From CAWJPW01 sp963844845 (GTDB lineage: Bacteria; Acidobacteriota; Thermoanaerobaculia; Thermoanaerobaculales; Sulfomarinibacteraceae), in assembly GCA_963844845.1 (NCBI GenBank), contig CAWJPW010000001.1:62001-126000 (forward strand): DNA of 64,000 nucleotides, written 5' to 3'. Positions 54,115 through 63,206 of the stretch are shown one piece after another. The notes under the pieces were generated by a model. It was not told where the DNA came from. It searched no databases and was given only the letters and a program-made list of their open reading frames with translations. The position numbers and the translations under genes were made by a program. Within the stretch, counting starts at the first letter, position 1, and each line of letters opens with the position of its first letter.

Positions 54115-55338
54115 ATGACCCAGACCCGCCACAGGAGTCGCGCCGTTGCCGTGGGCCCGGTTCAGCTGGGCGGCGGCGCACCCATCGTCGTCCAGAGCAT
54201 GACGAACACCGACACCGCCGACGTCGAGGCCACCGTCCGCCAAGTGGGGGAGCTGGCCGAGGCCGGCTCGGAGCTGGTGCGGATCACGGTCAACACTCCG
54301 GAGGCGGCCACCGCCGTACCGGAGATCCGCCGGCGTCTGGACGATGCCGGTTGTGTTGTGCCGCTCATCGGCGACTTCCACTACAACGGGCACGTTCTCC
54401 TGGCGGCGCACCCGGAGTGTGCGCGGGAGCTCGCCAAGTACCGGATCAACCCCGGCAACGTCGGTCACGGCCAGCGGCGCGACGAGAACTTCGCTGCCAT
54501 CTGCCGCATCGCCGCCGACAACGGCAAGGCGGTGCGCATCGGCGTCAACGGCGGCTCTCTCAACCAGGAGCTGGTGATCCGGAAGATGCAGGAGAACACC
54601 GACCGCTCGCTCGGCAAGGACTCCGACGACATCATCGACGAGTGCATGGTGATCTCGGCTCTCGAGTCCACCGAGCTGGCGCTCGCCAGCGGGCTCGGTT
54701 CCGACCGCATCGTCATCTCGTGCAAGCTGTCCAAGCCGCCGCACCTCATCGCCGTCTACCGTGCGCTGGCGGCCGAGACCGAGCAGCCGCTCCACCTCGG
54801 CCTCACTGAGGCCGGCATGGGGACCAAGGGGCTGGTGTGGTCGTCGGTGGCCATGGGCGTGCTGCTCAACGAGGGCATCGGCGACACCATCCGCGTCTCT
54901 CTCACGCCGCGGCCGGGCGGCGACCGCCGCGAGGAGGTACGGGCCGCCTGCGAGCTTCTGCAGGCCCTCGGTCTGCGCGCCTTCACCCCCAGCGTCACCG
55001 CCTGTCCGGGATGCGGGCGCACCACCAGCACGACCTTCCAGGAGCTCGCCGAGCGGGTCGAGGGCTACGTCGCCCAGCGGATGCCGGAGTGGCGACAGCG
55101 CTACGAGGGGGTCGAGCAGCTCACGCTTGCGGTGATGGGGTGCGTGGTGAACGGACCCGGAGAGTCCCGCGCCGCCAACATCGGCATCAGCCTGCCCGGC
55201 ACCGGCGAGACGCCGCAGTGCCCGGTCTACGTCGACGGCGAGAAGTTCACGACCCTCAAGGGCACCTACGACGAGCTCGCCGCCGCGTTCCAGCAGCTCA
55301 TCAACGACTACGTGACGACCAGGTACCCGGAGCGATAA
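54115..55338 (+). CDS. ispG: 4-hydroxy-3-methylbut-2-en-1-yl diphosphate synthase
   Basis: A 407-residue 4Fe-4S enzyme of the MEP pathway, converting MEcPP to HMBPP. The barrel starts with APIVVQSMTNTDTADVEAT; NPGNVG, NGGSLNQELV and MGTKGLVWSSV follow. Cluster ligands are Cys297 and Cys300 (CPGCGRTTSTTFQ) and Cys343 in GCVVNGPGESR. The compact length fits the bacterial two-domain form. Monocistronic between divergent and convergent neighbours. Its presence implies isoprenoid synthesis by the MEP route. Confidence 0.97.
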   Translation: MTQTRHRSRAVAVGPVQLGGGAPIVVQSMTNTDTADVEATVRQVGELAEAGSELVRITVNTPEAATAVPEIRRRLDDAGCVVPLIGDFHYNGHVLLAAHPECARELAKYRINPGNVGHGQRRDENFAAICRIAADNGKAVRIGVNGGSLNQELVIRKMQENTDRSLGKDSDDIIDECMVISALESTELALASGLGSDRIVISCKLSKPPHLIAVYRALAAETEQPLHLGLTEAGMGTKGLVWSSVAMGVLLNEGIGDTIRVSLTPRPGGDRREEVRAACELLQALGLRAFTPSVTACPGCGRTTSTTFQELAERVEGYVAQRMPEWRQRYEGVEQLTLAVMGCVVNGPGESRAANIGISLPGTGETPQCPVYVDGEKFTTLKGTYDELAAAFQQLINDYVTTRYPER

Positions 55339-55450
55339 AGCGACCGCACGCTGCTCCCGGGCCTGCGGGTCGCGCGGGCGCCGGCGGTCGAGACGCAGCC
55401 AGGCGCCACCCCTCGCGCCCTTCGCGACCAACCCTCATGAAGAGTCCGAG

Positions 55451-58132
55451 CTAATGGCCGAGCTTCCGTCTCCTCGCGCGGCCCGGCGTCGCCGAGGGGA
55501 CGCCGATCTCACCCAGCGCCACTCCGCACGGGGGGACCTCGACCCTCAGCGCACCACCCGACACCGGCACCGTCCTCGTAGCGACGATGGTGCGCTCGTC
55601 CCGGACCTCGTCGGCCAGCGAGCGGTCGAGATGAAGCAGGAGGCCGGTATCGGCGTCCACTGCCAACGCTTCGCCGGCGCGCCCCTGCTGGACGTCGGCG
55701 GAAATCTCGGCGGCGGTGCGGGCGCGACGGTCGATGCGAAGCTCGTCGACCCATCCGTCGAGACCGGCGCCCGGGGACAGGACCGCCGCGCCCAGCACCA
55801 GGCCCCGTCCGGGGTCGACCCAGGTCCACTTAGCGGCTCGAGGCGTCTCCCATGCCTCGGCCCCGTCCACGTACAAACGCACCGCGTCGGCGTTCCAGGT
55901 CACCGCCACGTGGTGCCAGGCGCCGGCCCGCCAGCCCCGGGTATCCGCCACCGCCCAGTCCAGCGTGTCGGCCAGCTCCGAGGCGATCCGAACCAGCAAG
56001 AGGCCGTCCTCGTCCACTCCCAGCTCGAAGAGCAGACCCAGCGAGAGCACCGCGTGGGCAACGGCGTCACCGCCGTCCCAGTCGGGATCCAGCCAGAGCT
56101 CCACCGTGCCCTCCTCGGGCGAGATCCGCCCCTCGAGCGGATGGTGCAGGGGGATCGTGGCGTCGAGGCGCACGGCCTCGCCGACCACACCCGGCGCGAA
56201 GGTGTACGCCTCCTCCGGGGGATTGACATCTACGGTGTCGCAGCCCGCCGACGAGACTGTCGTCACGGTGGCGTCACCACTCATGGAGGCCCCTGCCACG
56301 GTTACCTTCGCCGCCATCGTCGCGGCGGGGTGCCCGTTCACCAGGAGGACCCGCAGCGTTCCACCATCGCGGGTCGCGACGGCGTCCAGCCAGGGCACGG
56401 CCGCCCCGTCCAGGAGCGTCCCCGCAGCCGCGGGTCCGATGAACGAGGGGCCCGCGACCGTGGTGCCGACGAGGTCGCCACGCAGAACCTGCGCGAGCAG
56501 CGGGAAGACCTCACCGGTGGCCCTCCGGCCGAGCGCCACCGCGTCGTGCAGCATGCCGAAGTACCAGTCGCCCACCAGGCTCCATTGCTGCAGCAGCGCA
56601 ACGCCCGCGCGAACGTGCTCGATGGTGTAGCGGGCCAGCATCGGCGCGGCCAGGAAGTCCTGCACGCGGTGGATACCGAGGCCCGCCACCCCGAAGAAGA
56701 GGCTGTACTCGGTGACCCACACCTCGCGATCGTCCCGCCCCGTCTCCCGGCGGAGGATCTCGGCGATACGGGCGACTGACGCACCGTGGACAGCGGCGCC
56801 CTCCACCGCCTCGGCAGCTGTTGAGACGGGTGGCGCGAGCGCCACCCGCCACCGCCCCCCCCCTCCCCGCACCTCGAGCTCGCGGGCGAGGACGACGTCG
56901 CGGCCGTTGCCGGTGACCGGCTCGTAGAGATCGTTGGTGAACGCGATGGCGATCCGGTGCCGGCCCGCCGCCAGAGGCACGGCGACGGTCCACACCGAGG
57001 GCACCCACGAGCTCAGGCTCACCCGACCCACCAGCTCCCCGTCCGCGCGCACCTCGAGTACCGCGTACTCACCGTCCGCCGGCGGGTACTCTCCCAGGAG
57101 GTTGACACCCTGGGCGGTGATCCGCACCTCGTAAGTGCCGCTCACCGGTACGGTGAGGTCCCCGCTCACCTCGCCGTTGCTCACCAGCACCACGCTCTCG
57201 TCATCGCGTGCCGGTGCGTAGGTGTGAATGTGCAGGGCATCCAGGCACGAGCCGGCGATGCGGGCCACCGTGCGGTTCCACGGCTGGTCACCGTCGCGCC
57301 ACGCCTCGTCCGCCCGGTCGTAGCCCACTGCCGCCACCCGCACGTCGGGGTCCACGGCCTTCATCGCCGCGCAGAAGGTCATGAACCGCTCGGCGTACTG
57401 TGCCGCCGAGTAGCGGTCGCTCCAGTCGTTGTAGACCTCGTTGCCCACCTCCCAGCGCTTGACCCCGTATGGCTCGGGATGACCGAGCTGCACACGCAGC
57501 CAGGCGAAGTAGCCTTTCGGCGCCGCTTGGTCGCCGCTCCACGAGGTCGTGGTCCAGCTCTCGGCGCCGGTCGCGGGCGCGACGGCGTTGCAGTACTCCA
57601 CCCAGTTGGCTGCCTCGCGCGCCGTGCCGGTGCCGAAGTTGGCGGTGATCGTGGCCTCCGCCCCCACCGCCGCGCACACGGCGAGGTGCTCGTCGGTACC
57701 GAACGCGTTGGACGTGGTGCGCCCGTCGAAGTAGCCGACACCGGGCGGCCGCAGCTCCACCGGGCCCACGCCGTCGCGCCAATGGTAGACGTCGCTGTGG
57801 GCCCCCCCGGGGAAGCGGATGGTCGCCGGGCCGAGGGCTCGCACGGCCGCCAGGGCCGCAGGGCGCAGGGCGCCCTGCTCCTCGTCGAGCATCCCGTCCC
57901 CACCCTCGGTGTACTGCAGGTTGGACCCGAGCAGATCGCCGGGCAGCGTCCGCACCACGCGGCCGGCATCCACCACCACGGTCACCGGCAGCACCACGCG
58001 GGGCGACCTTCGAGGCCCGCTGCGCTCTCCTGGTGACGGCGCCGGAGCCTCCTGCGCAACGGCGAGGGCCGCCGCCAGCACCGCCACCCATAGCGCAAAA
58101 CCGAGAGCCTCCCTCGTACCCGGAGAGCGCAT
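55451..58132 (-). CDS. Secreted alpha-L-arabinofuranosidase-like (GH51-like) enzyme with CBM and LamG domains
   Basis: An 893-residue exported protein. After a signal segment (LGFALWVAVLAAALAVAQ), residues 45-560 form a GH51-like barrel: TIRFPGGAHSDVYHW, FGTDEHLAVCAAVGAE, and the acid/base motif WEVGNEVYNDW; WVTEYSLFF probably holds the nucleophile glutamate. A carbohydrate-binding insert (GDLTVPVSGTYEVRITAQG, VTGNGRDVV), like calcium-dependent xylan binders, interrupts it. The C-terminal part is a LamG/concanavalin-like domain (GTVELWLDPDWDGGD, WHHVAVTWNADAVRLYVDG). ATG 58132 is 10 bases after the sugar kinase gene. Arabinose-containing polysaccharide is the inferred target. Confidence 0.8.
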   Translation of the reverse strand: MRSPGTREALGFALWVAVLAAALAVAQEAPAPSPGERSGPRRSPRVVLPVTVVVDAGRVVRTLPGDLLGSNLQYTEGGDGMLDEEQGALRPAALAAVRALGPATIRFPGGAHSDVYHWRDGVGPVELRPPGVGYFDGRTTSNAFGTDEHLAVCAAVGAEATITANFGTGTAREAANWVEYCNAVAPATGAESWTTTSWSGDQAAPKGYFAWLRVQLGHPEPYGVKRWEVGNEVYNDWSDRYSAAQYAERFMTFCAAMKAVDPDVRVAAVGYDRADEAWRDGDQPWNRTVARIAGSCLDALHIHTYAPARDDESVVLVSNGEVSGDLTVPVSGTYEVRITAQGVNLLGEYPPADGEYAVLEVRADGELVGRVSLSSWVPSVWTVAVPLAAGRHRIAIAFTNDLYEPVTGNGRDVVLARELEVRGGGGRWRVALAPPVSTAAEAVEGAAVHGASVARIAEILRRETGRDDREVWVTEYSLFFGVAGLGIHRVQDFLAAPMLARYTIEHVRAGVALLQQWSLVGDWYFGMLHDAVALGRRATGEVFPLLAQVLRGDLVGTTVAGPSFIGPAAAGTLLDGAAVPWLDAVATRDGGTLRVLLVNGHPAATMAAKVTVAGASMSGDATVTTVSSAGCDTVDVNPPEEAYTFAPGVVGEAVRLDATIPLHHPLEGRISPEEGTVELWLDPDWDGGDAVAHAVLSLGLLFELGVDEDGLLLVRIASELADTLDWAVADTRGWRAGAWHHVAVTWNADAVRLYVDGAEAWETPRAAKWTWVDPGRGLVLGAAVLSPGAGLDGWVDELRIDRRARTAAEISADVQQGRAGEALAVDADTGLLLHLDRSLADEVRDERTIVATRTVPVSGGALRVEVPPCGVALGEIGVPSATPGRARRRKLGH

Positions 58133-58142
58133 CGCTGGGAGT

Positions 58143-59144
58143 CTACCCGGAGGTCTCGAGCGCCCGCACGCGGCAACCCTTGCGAGCGATCCCAGGGGGA
58201 AGCTCGAAGCCTTGGGGGGTCTGACGCCTGGCCACCTCCACCATCGTCTCGCGCGCGCCCTCCGGATGCCAGATGAGAACCGAGCCGCCGCCGCCGGCAC
58301 CGCAGGCCTTCACCGCCAGGGCGCCGGCGTCGGTGAGTGCGAGTTCGAGGGAGCAAAGCTCCTCCGGCGCCACCTCGGGCGCCAGCCGCCGGCGCGCCTG
58401 CCATTCGGCGCGCACCGCGCCGGCGACCCCTGCCTCATCGCCGACGGCCAGCGCGAGCCGCCCCTCACGGGCGGATGCAGCAATGCTCTCGAGCGCCTTC
58501 GTCGTCGCCGGGTCGCCGTCCAGCCGACGACGGATCACCTGCCAGTTGACCATTCCCGAGTGGTGGGTGATACCGGTAAAAAAGACCGTGAGACGCCGTT
58601 CGAGCCAGGAACGGCTCACCGCAAGCCGCTCAACCCGCTCGCCCCCCGCCTCGAGGTGGAGGGCGAGGCAGCCGCCACGCATTGCCGCCCAGTGATCCTG
58701 CGTTCCGGTGGGCACGCCGAGCACCCGTGCCTCGAGATCGCGCAGCAGGGCCACCATGGGGGCCTGGCCGCGACGGGTGGCGGAGACCAGATCGACAGCC
58801 TGCGCCAGGGCCACCGCGTAGGCGGATGATCCGCCGAGGCCGGAGCCCACTGGCGCCTGCTCCAGCACCCTCACGCGCAGGCGTCCGGCCGGCCGCAGGA
58901 AGAAACACACCGTGGCGGTCAGGTCGTGGCCGGCATCGTCCGGCCCCAGGCGGCGCCACTCGCCGTCGGCCACCGCGTGCCAGACCTCGCCGTCGGGTGC
59001 CTCCTCGTCCACCTGCACGCGAGCCCGCACCGGGATGGCCACGTTCACGGTGAGCGCGCCGGGGTGGAGCACCCCGAGCGGCCAGATGTCCAGGGTGCCG
59101 CCCGCCAGGTCGGCGCGGCACGGCGCAGTTGCCTCGACCCTCAT
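58143..59144 (-). CDS. GHMP-family sugar kinase (HddA/galactokinase-like)
   Basis: A 333-residue kinase. The family entry motif is APCRADLAGGTLDIWP, the ATP loop is PVGSGLGGSSAYAVALA, GTQDHWAAMRGG is the substrate-specificity block and KACGAGGGGSVLIW closes it. This order and spelling resemble D-glycero-D-manno-heptose 7-phosphate kinases and related sugar-1-kinases more than mevalonate kinase. ATG 59144 is used, as the open frame before it overlaps the M23 gene in another frame. Between LysM-M23 and the arabinofuranosidase; it may phosphorylate a released or activated sugar. Confidence 0.8.
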   Translation of the reverse strand: MRVEATAPCRADLAGGTLDIWPLGVLHPGALTVNVAIPVRARVQVDEEAPDGEVWHAVADGEWRRLGPDDAGHDLTATVCFFLRPAGRLRVRVLEQAPVGSGLGGSSAYAVALAQAVDLVSATRRGQAPMVALLRDLEARVLGVPTGTQDHWAAMRGGCLALHLEAGGERVERLAVSRSWLERRLTVFFTGITHHSGMVNWQVIRRRLDGDPATTKALESIAASAREGRLALAVGDEAGVAGAVRAEWQARRRLAPEVAPEELCSLELALTDAGALAVKACGAGGGGSVLIWHPEGARETMVEVARRQTPQGFELPPGIARKGCRVRALETSG

Positions 59145-59196
59145 CTCGCTGCCCGCCCAGCGGATGCCAGAAGCTGCATCACCGGACCCCGCCGCC

Positions 59197-60426
59197 TCAA
59201 CCCACCGCCCCCAGCGGCGGCTCCTTGCCGTCGAGCACCGCCACCACGGCCAGGGCGTGGGAGAGGTAGCGCGCGAGCCGGTCCTTTGGAATCGGCTGCG
59301 CGGGCGGAGAGGTGATCGACAGCGGGTTGACCCAGCGCCCGTTGAGCCGCACGCGGTAGTCCAGGTGCGGGCCGGTGGCGAGGCCGGTCTGGCCGGTGAA
59401 CGCGATGACCTGGCCCTGGTGCACTCGCACACCGCGTCGGACTCCGCTCGCATAGCGGCTGAGGTGAAGGTAGTTGGTCTCGTACCCATTGGGGTGACGC
59501 ACCGTCACCATCTTGCCTCCACCGCCCTTGCGGCCGACGAAGGTCACCACGCCGTCGGCGGTCACGTGCACCGGCGTGCCCACCGGCGCGCCGTAGTCCA
59601 CCCCGTAGTGCGGCATGCTGCGGTGCAGCACCGGGTGGAAGCGGTGCATGGTGAAGCGCGACGTGATGCGGCTGAACTTGAGAGGAGAGCGCAGGAACTG
59701 CTTGCGAAGGGGTCGCCCGTCCAGGTCGTAGTACCCCACCCGCCCGTCGTCGTCAGGGTAGGCGATGGCGGTGAAGGTCTTTCCGGCGTTGACGAACCGC
59801 GCCGCGAAAATGGTGCCGTAGCCGAAGAACTCCCGGTCCACCGACTGCCGGTCCACGAGCGCCACGAACTCGTCCCCCTGCCGCAGATCGCGGAAGAAAT
59901 CGATGTCCCACTGGAAGATCTCGGCCAAGCGGACGGCAAGCTCGGGATCCTGGCCGGCGCTCTCCACCGCGCCGAAGAGCGAGCTCGTGATGGTGCCCCT
60001 CACTTCGACGACCTCGCTGTCGAGGGGACGCTCAACGCGCTCGCACCGGATCTCGCCGCCTTCGCGGGAGAGCTCGAGCCGGGTACGCATGTCGAGATCC
60101 ACCACCAGCTTCGCCAACCTCCCACCGGGCGCCTCGCGCCCTCGGAAGCTCACGCCGGGCTGCAGGCGGCGGGGGTCGAGCTCGCGAACCAGGGCGTCGC
60201 GCCACGCCACCCAGTCGTCGCCTGCGACGCGGCGCGCCACGCTCTCGATGGTGTCGCCAGGGGCGACCCGGGTGTGCACGGGCTGGGCGAAGGCCGGAAC
60301 CGGCTCGACGACGAGCGGCGCGCCTCGGGTCGGGGTTTCACCGGCGGACGATAAGCCGCCGCATCCGGTCGCGGCGACCGTGGAACCCAGAATCAGCACC
60401 GCTACCGCGGCTCGAACCGGCTGCAT
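59197..60426 (-). CDS. LysM-M23 peptidoglycan endopeptidase, lipoprotein
   Basis: A 409-residue lipoprotein (lipobox VAATGC, Cys22 region) with a LysM-like region (HTRVAPGDTIESVARRVAG), a central MepM/NlpD-like domain, and a C-terminal M23 peptidase: metal ligands in HYGVDYGAPVGTPV, HLSRYA and GPHLDYRVRLNG. Expected to cut peptide cross-links of murein from the outer membrane or periplasm. ATG 60426 has GGGGGTG upstream, and a TATACT box on the same strand near 60455 may be its -10. Confidence 0.92.
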   Translation of the reverse strand: MQPVRAAVAVLILGSTVAATGCGGLSSAGETPTRGAPLVVEPVPAFAQPVHTRVAPGDTIESVARRVAGDDWVAWRDALVRELDPRRLQPGVSFRGREAPGGRLAKLVVDLDMRTRLELSREGGEIRCERVERPLDSEVVEVRGTITSSLFGAVESAGQDPELAVRLAEIFQWDIDFFRDLRQGDEFVALVDRQSVDREFFGYGTIFAARFVNAGKTFTAIAYPDDDGRVGYYDLDGRPLRKQFLRSPLKFSRITSRFTMHRFHPVLHRSMPHYGVDYGAPVGTPVHVTADGVVTFVGRKGGGGKMVTVRHPNGYETNYLHLSRYASGVRRGVRVHQGQVIAFTGQTGLATGPHLDYRVRLNGRWVNPLSITSPPAQPIPKDRLARYLSHALAVVAVLDGKEPPLGAVG

Positions 60427-60569
60427 CGCACCCCCTGACCTCGCCGCCAGTATACAGGGCCGCACACCGGCGACGGAGACGGAAGCGGCTCCGGCGCGCC
60501 GACTTGCCATACCGCGGCAATCCTCGTGCTAGACTTGCCGCAGTGCTCCACAACGACGGAGGTACGCCG

Positions 60570-62168
60570 ATGCCGCAGCCCGCCAGCTCCACCCATTTCG
60601 ACACCGACGTGGCCGTGGTGGGCTCCGGATTCGGCGGCTCGGTGGCGGCCCTGCGCTTCACCGAGAAGGGCTACCGGGTCGTCGTGCTGGAGAAGGGCAA
60701 ACGCTGGCGTCCCGAGGACCACCCGAAGACCAACTGGAACCTCCCCAAGGCGTTTTGGCTGCCGTGGCTGGGCTGCCGCGGCACCTGGAGTCTGCACCTC
60801 CTGCGCGAAGCGCTCATCCTCGGCGGCGTCGGGGTGGGAGGCGGCAGCTTGGTCTACGCCGCAACCCTCTTCGAACCCCCGGACCCGGTCTGGGACGATC
60901 CCGCCTGGAGGGAGCTCGAAGACTGGCGTCGTGAGATGCCGCAGCACTATGCCACCGCCCGGCGGATGCTGGGCTCGGCGCAGAACCCCCGCCTCGGCAA
61001 GGTCGACGACGCCCTTCGCAACGCCGCCGAGCGGCGCGGCTTCGGCGAGACCTTCAAACCCACCGACGTCGGCATCTTCTTCGGCGAGCCCGAGGAGGAG
61101 GTGCCCGATCCCTACTTCGACGGAGCGGGGCCGCCGCGCACCGGGTGTACTTTCTGCGGCGCCTGTATGGTTGGCTGCCGCCCCGGCGCCAAGAACACCC
61201 TCGACAAGAACTACCTCCACCTCGCCCAGCTGGACGGTGCCGAGATCCGCCCCGAGACCAAGGTCGAGCTGATCGAGCCTCTGTCCGGCGGCGGCTACCG
61301 GCTCCACATGCGCCCCTCGACACGACGCATGTCGGGAGACCGGATGAGCCTCACCGCAGAAAGAGTGGTGGTCTCCGCCGGAGTCATCGGCACTTCGTCG
61401 CTGCTCACATCCTGCCGCGATCGCGGCGCTCTGCCCGCCATCTCACGACAGCTCGGTAACTGGGTGCGCACCAACTCGGAGGCTCTGCTGGGCATCACCG
61501 CGCGCGCCCCGGGGCTCAACGAGGGCATCGCCATCACCTCGAAGATCGAGGCGGACGAGCATACCCACATGGAGCCGGTTCGCTTCCCCTCCGGCTCCGA
61601 CGTGATGCTCCTGCTCGGCACCCTGCTCACCGACGGCGGACCCGGCGTGCCGCGCCAGCTGCGCTGGCTCGGCAACGTTCTGCGCCACCCGATCAGGGCG
61701 CTCCGCGTGGCGCGGCCATGGGGCAAGGCCAGTCGCTCGATGGTGCTGCTGGTGATGCAGACCGAGGCCGGCCACACCCGTATCACCCGTGAGCGGCGTT
61801 GGTACTGGCCCTTTTCGCCCACCATCACCTCGCGCACCAACCCCGGCGAGCCGCGTATTCCGTCCTACATCCCCCAGGCCAACAAGGTCGCCCGCGAGCT
61901 CGGCCGTGAGCTGGACGCGGTTCCCCAGAGCTCGCTCAACGAGGTGCTCCTCGACACGTCGACCACCGCCCACATCCTCGGCGGCTGCGCCATGGCCGAC
62001 GGTCCCGACCACGGCGTCATCTCCAGCCGGGGAGAGGTGTTCGGCTACGAGGGCCTGTACGTCATGGACGGCTCGGTGGTGGCGGCCAACCTCGGCGTCA
62101 ACCCGTCGCTGACCATCACCGCCCTTGCCGAGTTCATGTGCTCCAAGGTGCCGCCTCGGGGGGCGTAG
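60570..62168 (+). CDS. GMC-type / cholesterol-oxidase-like FAD oxidoreductase
   Basis: A 532-residue flavoprotein. The FAD motif is VAVVGSGFGGSVAALRF, followed by VVVLEKGKRW; LGGVGVGGGSLVYAATLFEPP matches cholesterol-oxidase-like relatives. Four cysteines in TGCTFCGACMVGCRPGAKNT resemble a ferredoxin-type cluster site, unusual for simple GMC oxidases but known in some dehydrogenases of this branch. The C-terminal HILGGCAMADGPDHGV and GSVVAANLGVNPSLTI are typical. GGAGG precedes ATG 60570. Steroid or alcohol substrate is unknown. Overlaps the convergent sirtuin gene by 35 bases. Confidence 0.87.
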   Translation: MPQPASSTHFDTDVAVVGSGFGGSVAALRFTEKGYRVVVLEKGKRWRPEDHPKTNWNLPKAFWLPWLGCRGTWSLHLLREALILGGVGVGGGSLVYAATLFEPPDPVWDDPAWRELEDWRREMPQHYATARRMLGSAQNPRLGKVDDALRNAAERRGFGETFKPTDVGIFFGEPEEEVPDPYFDGAGPPRTGCTFCGACMVGCRPGAKNTLDKNYLHLAQLDGAEIRPETKVELIEPLSGGGYRLHMRPSTRRMSGDRMSLTAERVVVSAGVIGTSSLLTSCRDRGALPAISRQLGNWVRTNSEALLGITARAPGLNEGIAITSKIEADEHTHMEPVRFPSGSDVMLLLGTLLTDGGPGVPRQLRWLGNVLRHPIRALRVARPWGKASRSMVLLVMQTEAGHTRITRERRWYWPFSPTITSRTNPGEPRIPSYIPQANKVARELGRELDAVPQSSLNEVLLDTSTTAHILGGCAMADGPDHGVISSRGEVFGYEGLYVMDGSVVAANLGVNPSLTITALAEFMCSKVPPRGA

Positions 62169-62928
62169 CGACGGCCTGCGGCCAGGCAGCGTCGACCAGC
62201 GCGGGGAGGATCTCGCCGCTTGGCCCCCGAAGGGAGTAGTCCGCCCGCGGTGTCAGGGGCGTCGCCTTCGGGTTGACCTCCACGACGGTTGCCCCTGCCG
62301 CCAGCGCCTCGTGGGGAAGCGAGGCAGCCGGGTACACCAGTGCGGAGGTCCCGGCGCTGACGAAGAGGTCGCAGCCGCGCGCGGCTGCCAGCGCGCACTC
62401 CAGCTCGTTCCAGGGCAACGCCTCCCCGAACCAGATCACGTCCGGCCGCAGCATGCCACCGCACGGACAGCGCGGCACGCCGGCTTCGAGGCTCACGGCC
62501 CCGTCGGCCTGGCGGCCGCAGGCGGCGCAGCGGGTCCGCACCAGACTGCCGTGCAGCTCGACCACGTGGGAGCTCCCCGCCCGCTGGTGCAGGCCGTCCA
62601 CGTTCTGGGTCACGAGTGTGAGGTCAGGCGCCAGCCTCTCCAGCCGCACCAGGGCGTCGTGGCCGCGGTTGGGCGACGCCTGCTTCACGAGCCCGCGGCG
62701 CCACAGGTACCAGCGCCATACCAGATCGGGATCGCGTTGGAATGCCTCTGGCGTCGCGAGGTCGGCAGGGTCGAAGCGCGCCCACAGCCCGGTCTGGGCC
62801 TCTCGGAAGGTCGGCACGCCGCTCTCGGCGGAGACTCCGGCGCCGGTGAGCACAACCACCCGACGTGCTGCCCTGAGGGCGGCGAGGAGGCCGGACGGCA
62901 GCTCGGGGAGGGATGTGCTCCCGCTCAC
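62134..62928 (-). CDS. Sir2-family NAD-dependent deacylase
   Basis: A 264-residue sirtuin. NAD-binding GAGVSAESGVPTFRE, the catalytic His in TQNVDGLHQRAG followed by VELHGSL, zinc cysteines (CAACG, CPCGG), RPDVIWFGEALP and the GTSALVYPAASLP loop. A tyrosine and arginine in WYLWRR sit where SIRT5-like desuccinylases have their YxxR, so deacylation of succinyl-lysine is possible. Acts on cytoplasmic proteins. Its tail overlaps the oxidoreductase gene. Confidence 0.94.
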   Translation of the reverse strand: MSGSTSLPELPSGLLAALRAARRVVVLTGAGVSAESGVPTFREAQTGLWARFDPADLATPEAFQRDPDLVWRWYLWRRGLVKQASPNRGHDALVRLERLAPDLTLVTQNVDGLHQRAGSSHVVELHGSLVRTRCAACGRQADGAVSLEAGVPRCPCGGMLRPDVIWFGEALPWNELECALAAARGCDLFVSAGTSALVYPAASLPHEALAAGATVVEVNPKATPLTPRADYSLRGPSGEILPALVDAAWPQAVATPPEAAPWST

Positions 62929-63206
62929 AGTGTCATCCTAGCTGCTCCGTCGCAGCATCGGAACCCGGTTCCAGTTTCGGCTGCGCCTGCCGGGCCTCCC
63001 CGCCGCGGTGGAGGGCGAGGCCAAGGTCATGCGCCGAGGCGCGCGGCCGACTGCGAGCCCCTACAGCCTCGGCATGCGCTCTTGTACGTTCGAAGGCAGC
63101 GGACGCCGGCTCCTTGGTCGTCACCTGAAGCGCTCCGGTCCTCCCGACCCGGGTGACAGCGATGGGGGCGTCGCCGGCGCCGTCCTCATGGCGCGGCGCT
63201 CACCGC
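62929..63206. other. Intergenic region without recognisable feature
   Basis: Between two genes on the minus strand. A 63-codon minus frame is present at 62933-63124 but has no ribosome site or family resemblance. No terminator or promoter was identified with confidence. Confidence 0.4.

Noticed and set aside
58143..59144. GHMP kinase as the mevalonate kinase for the HMGCS operon
   Set aside because: Motifs fit HddA/galactokinase-like sugar kinases better, and it is 43 kb away in a carbohydrate/envelope context.
62933..63124. 63-codon minus-strand frame between the EAL and sirtuin genes
   Set aside because: No ribosome binding site, no recognisable family, and composition like random GC-rich sequence.
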